In this document: positions 1-8,454 of the stretch, piece by piece
How positions within the stretch are numbered: the stretch's first letter is position 1
Layout of the letters: every line of letters begins with the position of its first letter
NCBI RefSeq assembly: GCF_000807775.2
Contig: NZ_CP047385.1
Coordinates: 3,472,001-3,536,000, forward strand
DNA length: 64,000 nt
Origin: Pandoraea fibrosis
GTDB taxonomy: Bacteria; Pseudomonadota; Gammaproteobacteria; Burkholderiales; Burkholderiaceae
Direction of reading: 5' to 3'
Made by a program: the position numbers and the translations under genes
The notes under the pieces: model-generated
Seen by the model: the letters and a program-made list of their open reading frames with translations, nothing else
What the model was told of the DNA's origin: nothing
Databases searched by the model: none

Positions 1-498
1 GACGGCGCCCCGGCGGATTGGGCCGATCTGCGCACGCTGGCGACATTGATCCCGCAAGAGGCGGAAGTGTTCGAGGCGAGCGTGGAGGAAAACCTGACGT
101 TCGGCGAGCCGGCCGACGCGCAATCGCTGCACGCGGCCGTGCACGCCGGCGTGTTCGACGACGTACTCGAGCACTTGCCTGACGGATTGGCGAGCGCACT
201 CAATGAGCGTGGGGGCAACCTCTCGGGTGGTCAGCGTCAGCGACTGGCATTGGCGCGCGGAGCGCTGGCGTCGCAGGGCAGTTCGCTATTGCTTCTCGAC
301 GAGCCAACCAGCGCGCTCGATCCGCTGGCCGAGGCAAGGGTGTTCGACCGCATGTATGCGGCATTCCCGACAGCGTGCATTGTCGCCTCGGTCCACCGTC
401 CGAGTCTGCTCGAACGGTTCGATACGCTTGTCGTGATGGAGGGCGGTCGGGTGGTGGATGCCGGTCCGCGCGAGGAGGTGCTGGCACGACGGACTTAG
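1..498 (+). CDS. ABC exporter ATP-binding domain, C-terminal part (5' end outside window)
   Basis: The reading frame is open from base 1, so the N-terminus, Walker A and any membrane domain lie upstream of the window. The visible part has the Q-loop region (LIPQEAEVF), the signature LSGGQRQR, Walker B LLLLDEPTSALD and the H-loop (ASVHRPS). This is the typical end of an exporter-type half transporter, where the nucleotide-binding domain follows the membrane domain. ATP hydrolysis would drive export, but the substrate cannot be inferred. The TAG stop overlaps the stop of the convergent LysR gene by three bases. Confidence 0.85.
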   Translation, partial: DGAPADWADLRTLATLIPQEAEVFEASVEENLTFGEPADAQSLHAAVHAGVFDDVLEHLPDGLASALNERGGNLSGGQRQRLALARGALASQGSSLLLLDEPTSALDPLAEARVFDRMYAAFPTACIVASVHRPSLLERFDTLVVMEGGRVVDAGPREEVLARRT

Positions 499-1406
499 CC
501 GGCGTCGCCCTGATATCCGGCGACCAGCGCATCGAGCAGATGGCGCACCGCTGGCACCATGCCACGCCGCGTCGGAAAGATGGCGTGCACGACGCCTGGC
601 GTCGTGGACAGCGCAGGCAGCAGCCGGACCAGGCGTCCGGTGCGAATGTCGTCTTGGACGAATTCGCCGGGCAGTAACGCCACACCAACCCCCATCATTG
701 CCGCGGTGCGCAGGCTGGCGAGATCATCCGTCGCCAGCCTGGGTTTGTGTGCCATCGACATCGCCTGTCCATCATTCCCCACCAGATGCCACGCATACCG
801 TTCGGACTTGTCGGCCATCGCGAGCGTTGGCCAGTCGCTAAGCGTGTGAAGTGAAGTGGGCACGCCATGTCGGGCAACCAACGCCGGACTGGCCACCAGA
901 ATCAGCGCAGACAATCCGAGCTGACGAACCGCGAGGTCCGTGTCGTCCAGCGGCGCAAGCCTGACGCGAATCGCGAAATCCAATCCTTCCTCGACGACGT
1001 CCACGCGACGATTGGTCGCGTCGATCAGTACTTGCACCTGCGGGTGTGCCTGCGTGAATCTGGCGACCATCTCGGCAACCCCTGAGCTTAGCAATCCCAG
1101 CGGGCAACTGATGCGCACGGTGCCTTGTGGTTGACTCCGAGTCCGGTCGACAAGCTCACGGGCCGCTCGAGATTCCGCGACAAGCGCCAGGCAGTGCTGA
1201 TGGAACTGCCGCCCGGTTTCCGTGAGCGACAGACGCCGACTGGTGCGGTTCAGCAGTCGCACACCCAGTTCCTCCTCCAACGCCCGAACGCGCCGGCTCA
1301 GCTTCGATGTCTGAAGCCCCAGACTGCGCGCCGCCGCCGTGAAGCTGCCGCGTTCCACCACTTCGGCGAAGAGCCGGAGGTCATTGAGATCGGAGATGGC
1401 ATCCAT
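495..1406 (-). CDS. LysR-family transcriptional regulator (CrgA-like)
   Basis: A 303-aa protein of normal LysR length. Residues 1-65 form the winged helix-turn-helix (SFTAAARSLGLQTSKLSRRV), and the rest is a type 2 periplasmic-binding fold for effector binding (RISCPLGLL through LPGEFVQDDI). The sequence style resembles the CrgA/AaeR subgroup. It is divergent from the pirin and DoxX genes, and LysR-pirin-DoxX is a recurrent proteobacterial arrangement, so it probably controls them; this is inference. The start ATG at 1406 gives the expected N-terminus directly before the HTH. The 163-base gap to the pirin gene would hold both promoters. Confidence 0.9.
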   Translation of the reverse strand: MDAISDLNDLRLFAEVVERGSFTAAARSLGLQTSKLSRRVRALEEELGVRLLNRTSRRLSLTETGRQFHQHCLALVAESRAARELVDRTRSQPQGTVRISCPLGLLSSGVAEMVARFTQAHPQVQVLIDATNRRVDVVEEGLDFAIRVRLAPLDDTDLAVRQLGLSALILVASPALVARHGVPTSLHTLSDWPTLAMADKSERYAWHLVGNDGQAMSMAHKPRLATDDLASLRTAAMMGVGVALLPGEFVQDDIRTGRLVRLLPALSTTPGVVHAIFPTRRGMVPAVRHLLDALVAGYQGDAG

Positions 1407-1569
1407 GAGATTTGGGGCAAAGGAGACATTCGTATCGTTCTACAGGAAGCAATGATGCTTTGCAATTGTGGAGATATGCAGGCAATCGTTGCTTGAATAG
1501 CATGTGTCCACTGCCTAAGGCCTGCACTGAACCTCGTGAAAGCCCCACAGGCGAACCAAGGAGTCAGAC

Positions 1570-2268
1570 ATGTTGACGCACCGGCGTTGGGCATCGCTAG
1601 ACGCAGCCGATCACGGCTGGTTGCGGGCGAAGTATCACTTTCGGGTCACGCCGTCGGGGCATCCGTCCCACGACGCGCTCGGCCCGTTGATCGTTTGGAA
1701 CGACGACGAGATCGCCGTGGACAGCGGTTTCCCGCTCCATGGGCATCGCGATGTCGAAATCGTCACCTATGTGCGTGAGGGTGTGCTCGGACACCGCGAC
1801 ACACTGGGCTCGGAAGGCTTGATTCGGGCAGGCGACGTTCAGGTCATGAGTGCCGGCACGGGCATCCGCCATGCTGAATTCAACAAGGGCGACGTGCCGT
1901 TGAAGCTCTATCAGATCTGGTTGCAACCACGACAGACCGGTGGCCAGCCGCACTGGGCGACGAAACCGTTTCCGCGTGACGTGGGGATGGGGCGTTTCAA
2001 GGTGCTTGCCAGCGGCTACGCGCACGACCAGGGTGCGCTTCCCGTGCGCGCCGATGCTCGCGTGCTGGGCGCAACGGTAGGCGGTGGCGAGCGCCTTCAG
2101 CACATGCTCGCCCCCTGCGAAAGCGCCTATCTCGTGGTCGCCTCAGGCCGCATCGCCGTGAATGGCGAGCCGATGGGACCACGGGACGGTGTTGCGATCA
2201 CGGACGTCTCGAGCATTCAGATCCTTGCTTTGGAAACGGCTGAGCTGGTCATGGTGGAAGCCGGCTGA
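1570..2268 (+). CDS. pirin family protein (cupin, YhhW-like)
   Basis: A 232-aa bicupin of the usual bacterial pirin length. The metal-binding residues of the N-terminal cupin are intact: His57 and His59 (PLHGHRDVE), His101 and Glu103 (GIRHAEF), the same spacing as in E. coli YhhW. Family members bind a transition metal and some have quercetinase activity or act as redox sensors; the role here is unknown. The start is supported by AAGGAG about 7 bases upstream. The DoxX gene follows 49 bases downstream in the same direction and is probably cotranscribed. Confidence 0.93.
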   Translation: MLTHRRWASLDAADHGWLRAKYHFRVTPSGHPSHDALGPLIVWNDDEIAVDSGFPLHGHRDVEIVTYVREGVLGHRDTLGSEGLIRAGDVQVMSAGTGIRHAEFNKGDVPLKLYQIWLQPRQTGGQPHWATKPFPRDVGMGRFKVLASGYAHDQGALPVRADARVLGATVGGGERLQHMLAPCESAYLVVASGRIAVNGEPMGPRDGVAITDVSSIQILALETAELVMVEAG

Positions 2269-2317
2269 GCCGCAGCTCTCATATTCCCCATCTTTTTTGC
2301 ATGTTTTGGAGATTGTT

Positions 2318-2737
2318 ATGGAACGCTACAAATTTCTTCCCTTGCTCGGTCGCATTCTGCTCGGCGCGCCGTTTCTCATGAGCGGATTGGGCAAGCTCGG
2401 TGCGCCTGCCGCAACCGTTGGCTATATCACGGCAATGGGGCTCCCGGCGCCTTCGCTCGCCTACCTCGTCGCGGTGATCGTGGAAGTGGGCGGTGGGCTG
2501 CTGCTGTTGTCCGGTTTTCGGGCGCGTCCGGTGTCGTTGGTGCTGGCGATCTTCTCGGTGGCGACGGCGCTCGTCTTCCACCACAACTTCGCCGATCAGA
2601 ATCAGATGATCCACTTTCTCAAGAACGTGATGATGGCTGGCGGACTGCTGCAGATCACCTACTTCGGCGCGGGCGCGTTCAGCCTGGATGCCCGACGCAA
2701 GACGTCGACTTCGCGCCAGGCGGTGACGGCCAGATGA
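2318..2737 (+). CDS. DoxX family inner-membrane protein
   Basis: A 139-aa protein with four predicted membrane helices, typical of DoxX/SURF4-like proteins. An early motif LLGAPFLMSGLGKLGAPAAT matches the family pattern (LRxxxGxxFxxxGxxKL). The frame is open further upstream, but ATG 2318 has a GGAG Shine-Dalgarno and gives the standard N-terminus. DoxX proteins are quinone-linked or redox-associated membrane proteins of poorly defined function. Pairing with pirin suggests a stress or redox role under the upstream LysR regulator. Confidence 0.9.
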   Translation: MERYKFLPLLGRILLGAPFLMSGLGKLGAPAATVGYITAMGLPAPSLAYLVAVIVEVGGGLLLLSGFRARPVSLVLAIFSVATALVFHHNFADQNQMIHFLKNVMMAGGLLQITYFGAGAFSLDARRKTSTSRQAVTAR

Positions 2738-3039
2738 CAGCCGTGAGGGGCAAACGGATCGGACAGGCGCGTTAGTTGCACCGATCCGGCGGAGGCGGTG
2801 CGCTTCGCGGCGTGTCGCTCCCCGTCGCCCTGACAAGCCATAGCAGACGTGAACCGGCGAGCCCTGTTCGTCATGCATCAAAACGATGTTGTTCCCTCAT
2901 CGAATTCGGCTATGCTGGCGTTTGCACGCGCCTGACGACCGGTAGTAGAGCGGTCTGGATGCGGATGTCCGCCGAAGGGGGAGGGTCATATCGCCTGCCC
3001 CTGCGGCCGCATGAGAACACAATACTCAGTCACGCTTCC
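2738..3039 (+). other. intergenic / uncertain 5' region of the diguanylate cyclase gene
   Basis: About 300 bases between doxX and the chosen start of the GGDEF gene. The GGDEF reading frame stays open back to 2776, with possible ATG starts at 2959 and 2965, but the encoded residues do not resemble a domain or a signal sequence. A GGGGGAGGG run near 2980 looks like a ribosome site but has no in-frame start at the right distance. No other feature was recognised. Confidence 0.4.
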
Positions 3040-4254
3040 ATGGCTATCACGGCAGTCTTCATCAGCATCGCGGTTCTATCGTGTGTCATGAGCGTGGCCG
3101 TTCTGGGCTCGTTATTTCAGGCGAAAGTCCCCGGGGTGCGGCTTTGGTGCGTGGCAAGCGGACTGCTGGCGGTGATCTCCGCGCTGTTGCTGACAGGAAC
3201 GTCGAACATCGTCGTGGTGACGGCCAGCAGCCTGCTGGTGATCGCCTCGCTCCTCGGCCTGCACGGCTTTCGGCAGTTCCTCAATCGACGCACCTCGTTC
3301 GCCTGGGAGTATGGGGCGATCGGCGTCATTCTCTTCATGCTGGTCTACTGGACGTTCGTGTCGCCGCACGTCGATGCCCGTAGCGCCATGATCTCGGGGT
3401 TCATTGCCTACGTCCGGTTCCATATCGGCTGGTCGGTATTGAAGTATCGGCCGCCGGGCCGCCCCAAGTACGCCTACTACTTCGTGTCGATTGCGGCCAC
3501 GCTTGGCGCCATGGTCCATGCGGTGCGCGCCATGGCCTACGCATTCGGCTTTGCCCATGAGACCGTGTTTCTGGAACCGACGCCGTTGAACGTCATGTTC
3601 CTCGGCATGGCAACCCTGACCTTGCCGTGCCTGACGGTCGGCATGGTGCTGCTCGCGCATGACCGGCTGACGGATCGGATGGAGCGTCTGGCGACGTTCG
3701 ATGACCTGACGGGGGTGCTCGCCCGCCGGGCCTTCATCGCTCGCGCCGAAGCCGTGACGCAGGCGAGCGCGGCGCGAAAATCCGTATTTTCGATCGCCAT
3801 TCTGGATATCGATAATTTCAAGCGCATCAACGACCGATACGGGCATGCCGCCGGGGACCTGGCGCTGGCCCACGTGGCGTCGCTGATCTCGCATGCCGTT
3901 CGCGGCGACGACATCGTCGGGCGCATCGGTGGCGAAGAGTTTGCGTTATTGCTGCCGTTGGCCACGAAGGAAGAGGCCGGATGCCTCGTCGACCGGTTGC
4001 GTGCCATCGTTGCCGCATCGGGGTCGTGTGTCCCGGGCAGAGACGTCGTGGCCACACTCAGCGCGGGTGTCGATGCCTACTGCGAGGGCGACACGCTTGC
4101 GTCAGTGATGGCGCGCGCCGACGCTGCCCTCTATGCTGCCAAGGCGAACGGCCGGAATTGCGTCGTGGTCGCGCCGGCAATGGACCCCCGATCGTGGCGA
4201 CCGCTCCCGAACGGGCCCGGCGAGCTGTCGCCCGGCCACGTCGCTCCCCTGTAA
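3040..4254 (+). CDS. membrane-bound diguanylate cyclase (GGDEF domain)
   Basis: About 404 aa from the chosen ATG. Residues 1 to about 205 contain six or so hydrophobic helices, a membrane sensor region. The GGDEF domain follows (TFDDLTGVLARRAF onward). The active-site motif is GGEEF at residues 297-301, and an RxxD inhibitory site (RGDD, 288-291) sits five residues before it. It is therefore likely an active, product-inhibited enzyme making cyclic-di-GMP from two GTP. No EAL domain is present. The start is uncertain: the frame is open to 2776, and ATG 3040 was chosen because the first membrane helix begins there. No strong ribosome site was seen. Confidence 0.88.
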   Translation: MAITAVFISIAVLSCVMSVAVLGSLFQAKVPGVRLWCVASGLLAVISALLLTGTSNIVVVTASSLLVIASLLGLHGFRQFLNRRTSFAWEYGAIGVILFMLVYWTFVSPHVDARSAMISGFIAYVRFHIGWSVLKYRPPGRPKYAYYFVSIAATLGAMVHAVRAMAYAFGFAHETVFLEPTPLNVMFLGMATLTLPCLTVGMVLLAHDRLTDRMERLATFDDLTGVLARRAFIARAEAVTQASAARKSVFSIAILDIDNFKRINDRYGHAAGDLALAHVASLISHAVRGDDIVGRIGGEEFALLLPLATKEEAGCLVDRLRAIVAASGSCVPGRDVVATLSAGVDAYCEGDTLASVMARADAALYAAKANGRNCVVVAPAMDPRSWRPLPNGPGELSPGHVAPL

Positions 4255-4361
4255 TGCAAGACATTCCGAGGCGCTGTACGCTTTGGCGACGCCAATGCCC
4301 ATCGCAGCAGCGTCGCTATGACGTGACTCCACGACTGACTTGATTGAGGATTGAGGACGAT

Positions 4362-4844
4362 ATGCGCCGAGACGAGCTGTTTCAACAAGTGGCCGAACGC
4401 TTCGCGTTTCCCCTGAATGACGAGATCAAAATCGGCGGGAAGTACACACCGGTACTGCTCGACGGCGATCAGGCATACGTGGCAGGCCAGATTCCGAGAA
4501 TGGGCGATACCGTGCACTTCGTCGGCGACGCCGGCGGTAGCCTCTCGCTGGAAGAGGCTCGACGCGCGGCAGGGGTGTCGGCGCTGCGCGCACTGACGTT
4601 GATACAACGGGCCTGCGGTAGCCTCGACGCCATTGTGTCGGTGCCGCGCATCAGCGTGTTCGTGAGAAGTGCCCCGGCGTTCACCCTGCAAAGCGAGGTC
4701 GCCGACGGCGCCTCCGATGTGCTTTTCGAAATACTTGGCGAGGCTGGCGTGCACACGCGCACGTCGGTCGGTGTGCTTCAATTGCCGAAGGGCGCTGTTG
4801 TCGAAGTCGACTTCATCTTCAGAGTGCGGACGGCGAACACGTAA
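4362..4844 (+). CDS. RidA/YjgF-family protein
   Basis: A 160-aa member of the RidA (YjgF/YER057c/UK114) family, of the longer subfamily that begins with a region like FPLNDEIKIGGKYTPVLLDGDQAYVAGQIP and ends before a VEVDFIFR strand. Classical RidA hydrolyses reactive enamine/imine intermediates made by PLP enzymes; the longer subgroups are less well defined. ATG 4362 follows GAGGA with correct spacing, so the TTG at 4344 is rejected as start. It is convergent with a MocR-type aminotransferase-fold regulator and near another PLP aminotransferase, which fits imine chemistry nearby (inference). Confidence 0.82.
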   Translation: MRRDELFQQVAERFAFPLNDEIKIGGKYTPVLLDGDQAYVAGQIPRMGDTVHFVGDAGGSLSLEEARRAAGVSALRALTLIQRACGSLDAIVSVPRISVFVRSAPAFTLQSEVADGASDVLFEILGEAGVHTRTSVGVLQLPKGAVVEVDFIFRVRTANT

Positions 4845-4898
4845 CGCATTTGCCGGCTCGCGCGCGATTCCGCGATTCGGCGATGCGGCAATGCTCTG

Positions 4899-6338
4899 TC
4901 AGGCCGGTGTCTGATGCGCCAATTGGGCCGCGGCCAACTGTCCCAGACGCCGGACGCCACTTTCAATGCGCTCGTTCCACACCGAGGCGGCGCTCAGACG
5001 CAGGCAGTTCCTGAAATGCCGGTTGGCCGAGAAAACGTCGCCGGGAGCGAAGCAGATGCCGTCTTCCAGCGCTTGGTCGAAAAGCGCGCGCGAGTCGAAT
5101 GGACGGGGCAGCTCCAGCCAGAGGACAAAGCCGCCTGCCGGCCGGCTGACCTTCGTGGCGGGCGGAAAACTATCCTCAATGACCCGCGTCATCCGAACGA
5201 GATTGTCCTGAAACGCGTGCCGGACCCGGCGCAGGTGCGTGTCGTACAATCCGCTCGCCAGAAATTCGGCCAATGCCACCTGAGGCAGCACCGGGCTACA
5301 CAGGCTGAAGGCAAGTTTGCGTTCCAGCACGCGTTGACTGTAACGTCCTGCGGCGATCCAGCCCACGCGATACCCCGGAGCAAGGCATTTCGAGAACGAA
5401 CTGCAATAAAGCGTGTTCTCCCCGCCATCGAGAGCAATGAACGGCTTGGGTCGCTCGCGCCCGAAATGGATATCACCGTAGACATCGTCTTCAATCAACG
5501 GCACGCCGCGCTGTGTCAGCAAGCCGAGCAGTGCGAGCTTGTTCGCCTCCGGCATCGCGTAGCCTAACGGGTTGCTGAAGCCGGAGGACAGGACGCACGC
5601 CGCCACGGATTGCGCATCCAATAGCCGCGACAGCATATCGATGTCGATGCCGCTCACGGGATCGGTCGGCAACTCGATGACCTTGAGCCCGAGCATTTCG
5701 AGCGTGTGCAGTAGCCCGAAATACGTCGGCGACTCCACGGCAATCGTGTCGCCCCGGTCGGCAACGGCGGTGAGCGCAAGCAACAGCGCTTCAGTGCACC
5801 CGCTGGTGATCAGCACGTCGTCGGGCGACATGACGTGACCCACGCGCATCGATCGCCGGGCAATCTCCTGCCGCAACCCCGGTTCTCCTTGCGGTGGGCA
5901 ATAGATGTTGTGACGATCGCCGTGCAGCCGGGCGGCGCGGGCCAGTGCAAGGTCCAATCGTTTGGATTGCAGGATCGAGGCATCCGGCACAGTGCAGCCG
6001 AGCGGCACCAGCGCCTGGTTCGATGCATGCTCAAGGAGGCCGGCAACGGCGCCACTGATCGACACGGTGGACGCCTTGGCCTTCAGGCGAGGCACGGAGG
6101 GCAGCGCGAGCCGGTGACGACGCGCCGACGCGACATAAAAGCCCGATTGCGGGCGCGACACCAAACGCCCACGATCTTCCAGCAACCGGTAGGCCCGAAG
6201 CGCCGTAAAGACACTGATGCCATGCTGCTCGCTGAACGCTCGAACCGAGGGCAGACGCTTGCCGGGCGGCAATGCGCCGTTATCGATCATGTTGACGATG
6301 AGGTCCGCCAATTGCAGGTAACGGTACGGTGAAGGCAT
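4899..6338 (-). CDS. MocR-family regulator (GntR winged helix fused to aminotransferase fold)
   Basis: About 479 aa. The N-terminal GntR winged helix (residues 1-70: LPPGKRLPSVRAFSEQHGIS) is fused to a type I aminotransferase domain. The PLP-binding lysine motif SFSKCLAPGYRVG is intact, so it probably binds PLP. MocR proteins usually control the divergently transcribed gene, here an aminotransferase starting at 6498. The frame extends to 6458; MPSPYRY at 6338 was chosen because it begins right at the winged helix, but ATG 6374 is also possible. A palindrome and a repeated half-site between the divergent genes are candidate operators. Confidence 0.9.
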   Translation of the reverse strand: MPSPYRYLQLADLIVNMIDNGALPPGKRLPSVRAFSEQHGISVFTALRAYRLLEDRGRLVSRPQSGFYVASARRHRLALPSVPRLKAKASTVSISGAVAGLLEHASNQALVPLGCTVPDASILQSKRLDLALARAARLHGDRHNIYCPPQGEPGLRQEIARRSMRVGHVMSPDDVLITSGCTEALLLALTAVADRGDTIAVESPTYFGLLHTLEMLGLKVIELPTDPVSGIDIDMLSRLLDAQSVAACVLSSGFSNPLGYAMPEANKLALLGLLTQRGVPLIEDDVYGDIHFGRERPKPFIALDGGENTLYCSSFSKCLAPGYRVGWIAAGRYSQRVLERKLAFSLCSPVLPQVALAEFLASGLYDTHLRRVRHAFQDNLVRMTRVIEDSFPPATKVSRPAGGFVLWLELPRPFDSRALFDQALEDGICFAPGDVFSANRHFRNCLRLSAASVWNERIESGVRRLGQLAAAQLAHQTPA

Positions 6339-6402
6339 AGCGATGGCAGCGCACGAGACGAAAGACGGGGCCATTATTGACGCGCGTGAAAGGGTTCGCA
6401 AG

Positions 6403-6437
6403 CACAAATTGTGTTGGTTTATTTGGCCGGAATTGTG
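6403..6437. promoter_or_regulatory. candidate MocR operator: palindrome plus repeated half-site
   Basis: CACAAATTGTG at 6403-6413 is a perfect 11-bp palindrome. AATTGTG recurs at about 6431-6437 in the same orientation, so two direct AATTGTG half-sites lie about two helical turns apart. MocR regulators commonly bind paired direct repeats between divergent genes, so this is a plausible operator. Function is inference. Confidence 0.35.
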
Positions 6438-6497
6438 ACTGTTATCGTTGTCGAGCAAGGACTACGATGCAGGGGATCTGCACAGGAGCCACGTGAA

Positions 6498-7697
6498 ATG
6501 ACCGTATCGACCGTCTCAACGACTGCACAAGAACCGGAGCAGACGAACCGCTTTCCGGCTGAATGGCGGGGGCGCTTTCCCTACAACGACATCATCTCCC
6601 TGCTGGACGTGAATCGGCCGTTCAATCTTGCCGAAAGCACATCGCAAGACCTGACGTTCGGCGAGATTCTGGACCTCGCCAATATCGAGAACCTGCGTGA
6701 GTTGAAACTTGGGTACGGCAAATCGGCCGGCTCGCTGGCGCTGCGCGAAGCCATTGGGCAGGCTTGCAACGTCCCGGCGGAGCACGTCGTCACGACCCAG
6801 GGTGCCGCGCTCGCCTTGTTTCTGCTGGCATTCGAAACCTGCCGCCCGGGGGATGAAGCCGTGCTGATCACCCCATGTTTTCCGTCGAGCCGGGGCTGCC
6901 TTGTCGGTGCAGGCGTCACGGTGCGCGAGGTAACGCTCGCGTTCGAAACGGGGTATCGCCTCGATATGGCGCAAGTCGAAGCCGTTCTGTCACCGAAGAC
7001 GAAGCTGGTCAGTCTTGCGTCGCCGCAAAATCCGAGTGGCGTACAAACGTCGCGCGGGGAAATCGAGGCGCTGCTTTCCCTCATGGAAAAGCGTTGTCCT
7101 CAAGCCGTGCTGTTCATTGACGAGACGTATCGGGAAGCGACCTATGGGGATCAGCCTACGATGGATAGCGTGGCGTCTCTCCACCCTCGCATCGTGACCG
7201 GCGCTTCAGTGTCGAAAGCATTAGGCGCTCCCGGGTTGCGCACGGGGTGGCTCACCGTCGCCGACCCGGACCTGCGGGCGCGTATCGTCGTGGCGAAGAT
7301 GAATACCATCATCTCCGGGTCTGTCCTCGACGAAACCCTCGCGACGGCGCTGTTGCAGCACCGGCAGAAGGTTCTGGCGCCGCGCCGTCGTTTGCTCGCC
7401 AGCGCGTTGGACGAACTTGGCGCATGGTGCTCGTGCGAATCGGCGCGTATCGAATGGATACGCCCCGACGCCGGGGCCTTGTGTTGCGTCAAGCTTTGCG
7501 CCGACGTGTTTGACGACGCTGCTGTCTCGCGATTCTGGACGCTGCTGCCAGACCACGAGGTGCAGTTGGCTTGCGGCGACTGGTTCGGCGAGAGCCGTCG
7601 CGTGTTCCGTCTCGGCTTCGGCTATCTTCCGCCGGAGCGACTCGGCCCGGCGCTGTCGGCGTTGTCGTCGGTCATGACCGCGTGTCTGCGCCCGTGA
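6498..7697 (+). CDS. PLP-dependent aminotransferase, class I/II
   Basis: A 399-aa fold-type I aminotransferase. The region SLASPQNPSGVQTS and the aspartate in LFIDETYREATYG correspond to the PLP-pocket motifs. The Schiff-base lysine lies in TGASVSKALGAPGLRTGW, and an arginine near the C-terminus (RRVFRLGFGY) fits substrate carboxylate binding. The start ATG 6498 follows AGGAG; the frame is open to 6411 but that part has no family similarity. It is divergent from the MocR gene, probably its target. A small solute-binding protein follows 34 bases later. The amino-acid substrate is unknown. Confidence 0.87.
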   Translation: MTVSTVSTTAQEPEQTNRFPAEWRGRFPYNDIISLLDVNRPFNLAESTSQDLTFGEILDLANIENLRELKLGYGKSAGSLALREAIGQACNVPAEHVVTTQGAALALFLLAFETCRPGDEAVLITPCFPSSRGCLVGAGVTVREVTLAFETGYRLDMAQVEAVLSPKTKLVSLASPQNPSGVQTSRGEIEALLSLMEKRCPQAVLFIDETYREATYGDQPTMDSVASLHPRIVTGASVSKALGAPGLRTGWLTVADPDLRARIVVAKMNTIISGSVLDETLATALLQHRQKVLAPRRRLLASALDELGAWCSCESARIEWIRPDAGALCCVKLCADVFDDAAVSRFWTLLPDHEVQLACGDWFGESRRVFRLGFGYLPPERLGPALSALSSVMTACLRP

Positions 7698-7731
7698 GCT
7701 TTCGGCTTCCCTTTGAAGGACATCCATCGTT

Positions 7732-8454
7732 ATGAAAGTCAGAGTCGCCTATATCGAAGAACCGCCGTTCTATTGGACCGGTCCCCACCAAACCGCCACC
7801 GGTGCCGATATCGAATTGGCCGACGTGACGCTTCGCGCGATCGGTGCGTCGGTCATCGAGTTTGTGCCGACGACATTCGATGAGCTGCTGCCGGGGGTGC
7901 AAGAAGGGCGGTGGGACATGAACGTGCCTTTGTTTGTCTCGGCGGAACGCGCGCAATCCGTTGCTTTCAGTGTGCCGGTCTGGGCGCTGGGGGATGGTTT
8001 CGTCGTTCGGCAAGGTAACCCGAAGGCGCTTTCTCGCTACGAAGATGTGGCCTCCCGAAGCGACGCGCTGCTCGGCCTGGTGGCGGGAACCGTGCAACGC
8101 GACACTGCAATGCGCGCAGGCGTGCCTGAGGGCCGGATCGTGGCGTTCAAGCGTCAATCCGAGGCTGTGGCGGCGCTTATCGCAGGAGAGATCGATGCCT
8201 ATACGGCCACGGCAGTCGGCAACCGGGAGATCGTCGGCACGCATCGGGCACTCGAAGCCGTTGCGCACGACGTGTCTGGTGACGGCAACACCCCGGTCGG
8301 GGCATTCTCCTTCCGGCAAGACAATGAGGCACTTCTGCGTGCGGTGAACCACCAGCTGCGTCAATACCTTGGCTCGGCCGATCACCGGGCGCGCATGGCG
8401 AAGTACGGCATCACGACGACGGAGATCGATGGCGCCCTGCAACGCGGCGCTTAA
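7732..8454 (+). CDS. solute-binding protein (family 3 fold) without signal peptide
   Basis: A 240-aa protein with the extracellular solute-binding family 3 (amino-acid binding) fold: ADIELADVTLRAIG early, the VAGTVQRDTAM hinge-strand region in the middle, and DNEALLRAVNHQLRQYLGS near the end. The N-terminus (MKVRVAYIEEPPFYW) starts directly with the first beta strand and has no signal peptide, and no upstream in-frame start adds one. No permease or ATPase gene adjoins. It may act as a cytoplasmic ligand binder or enzyme-like protein. AAGGA precedes the ATG. It is likely cotranscribed with the aminotransferase. Its stop overlaps the end of the convergent biotin carboxylase gene by four bases. 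Confidence 0.8.
   Translation: MKVRVAYIEEPPFYWTGPHQTATGADIELADVTLRAIGASVIEFVPTTFDELLPGVQEGRWDMNVPLFVSAERAQSVAFSVPVWALGDGFVVRQGNPKALSRYEDVASRSDALLGLVAGTVQRDTAMRAGVPEGRIVAFKRQSEAVAALIAGEIDAYTATAVGNREIVGTHRALEAVAHDVSGDGNTPVGAFSFRQDNEALLRAVNHQLRQYLGSADHRARMAKYGITTTEIDGALQRGA

Noticed and set aside
2776..3039. N-terminal extension of the diguanylate cyclase to 2776
   Set aside because: The extra residues are Ser/Arg/Gly-rich with no signal or domain and no ribosome site, while a membrane helix begins right at the ATG at 3040. The true start remains uncertain.
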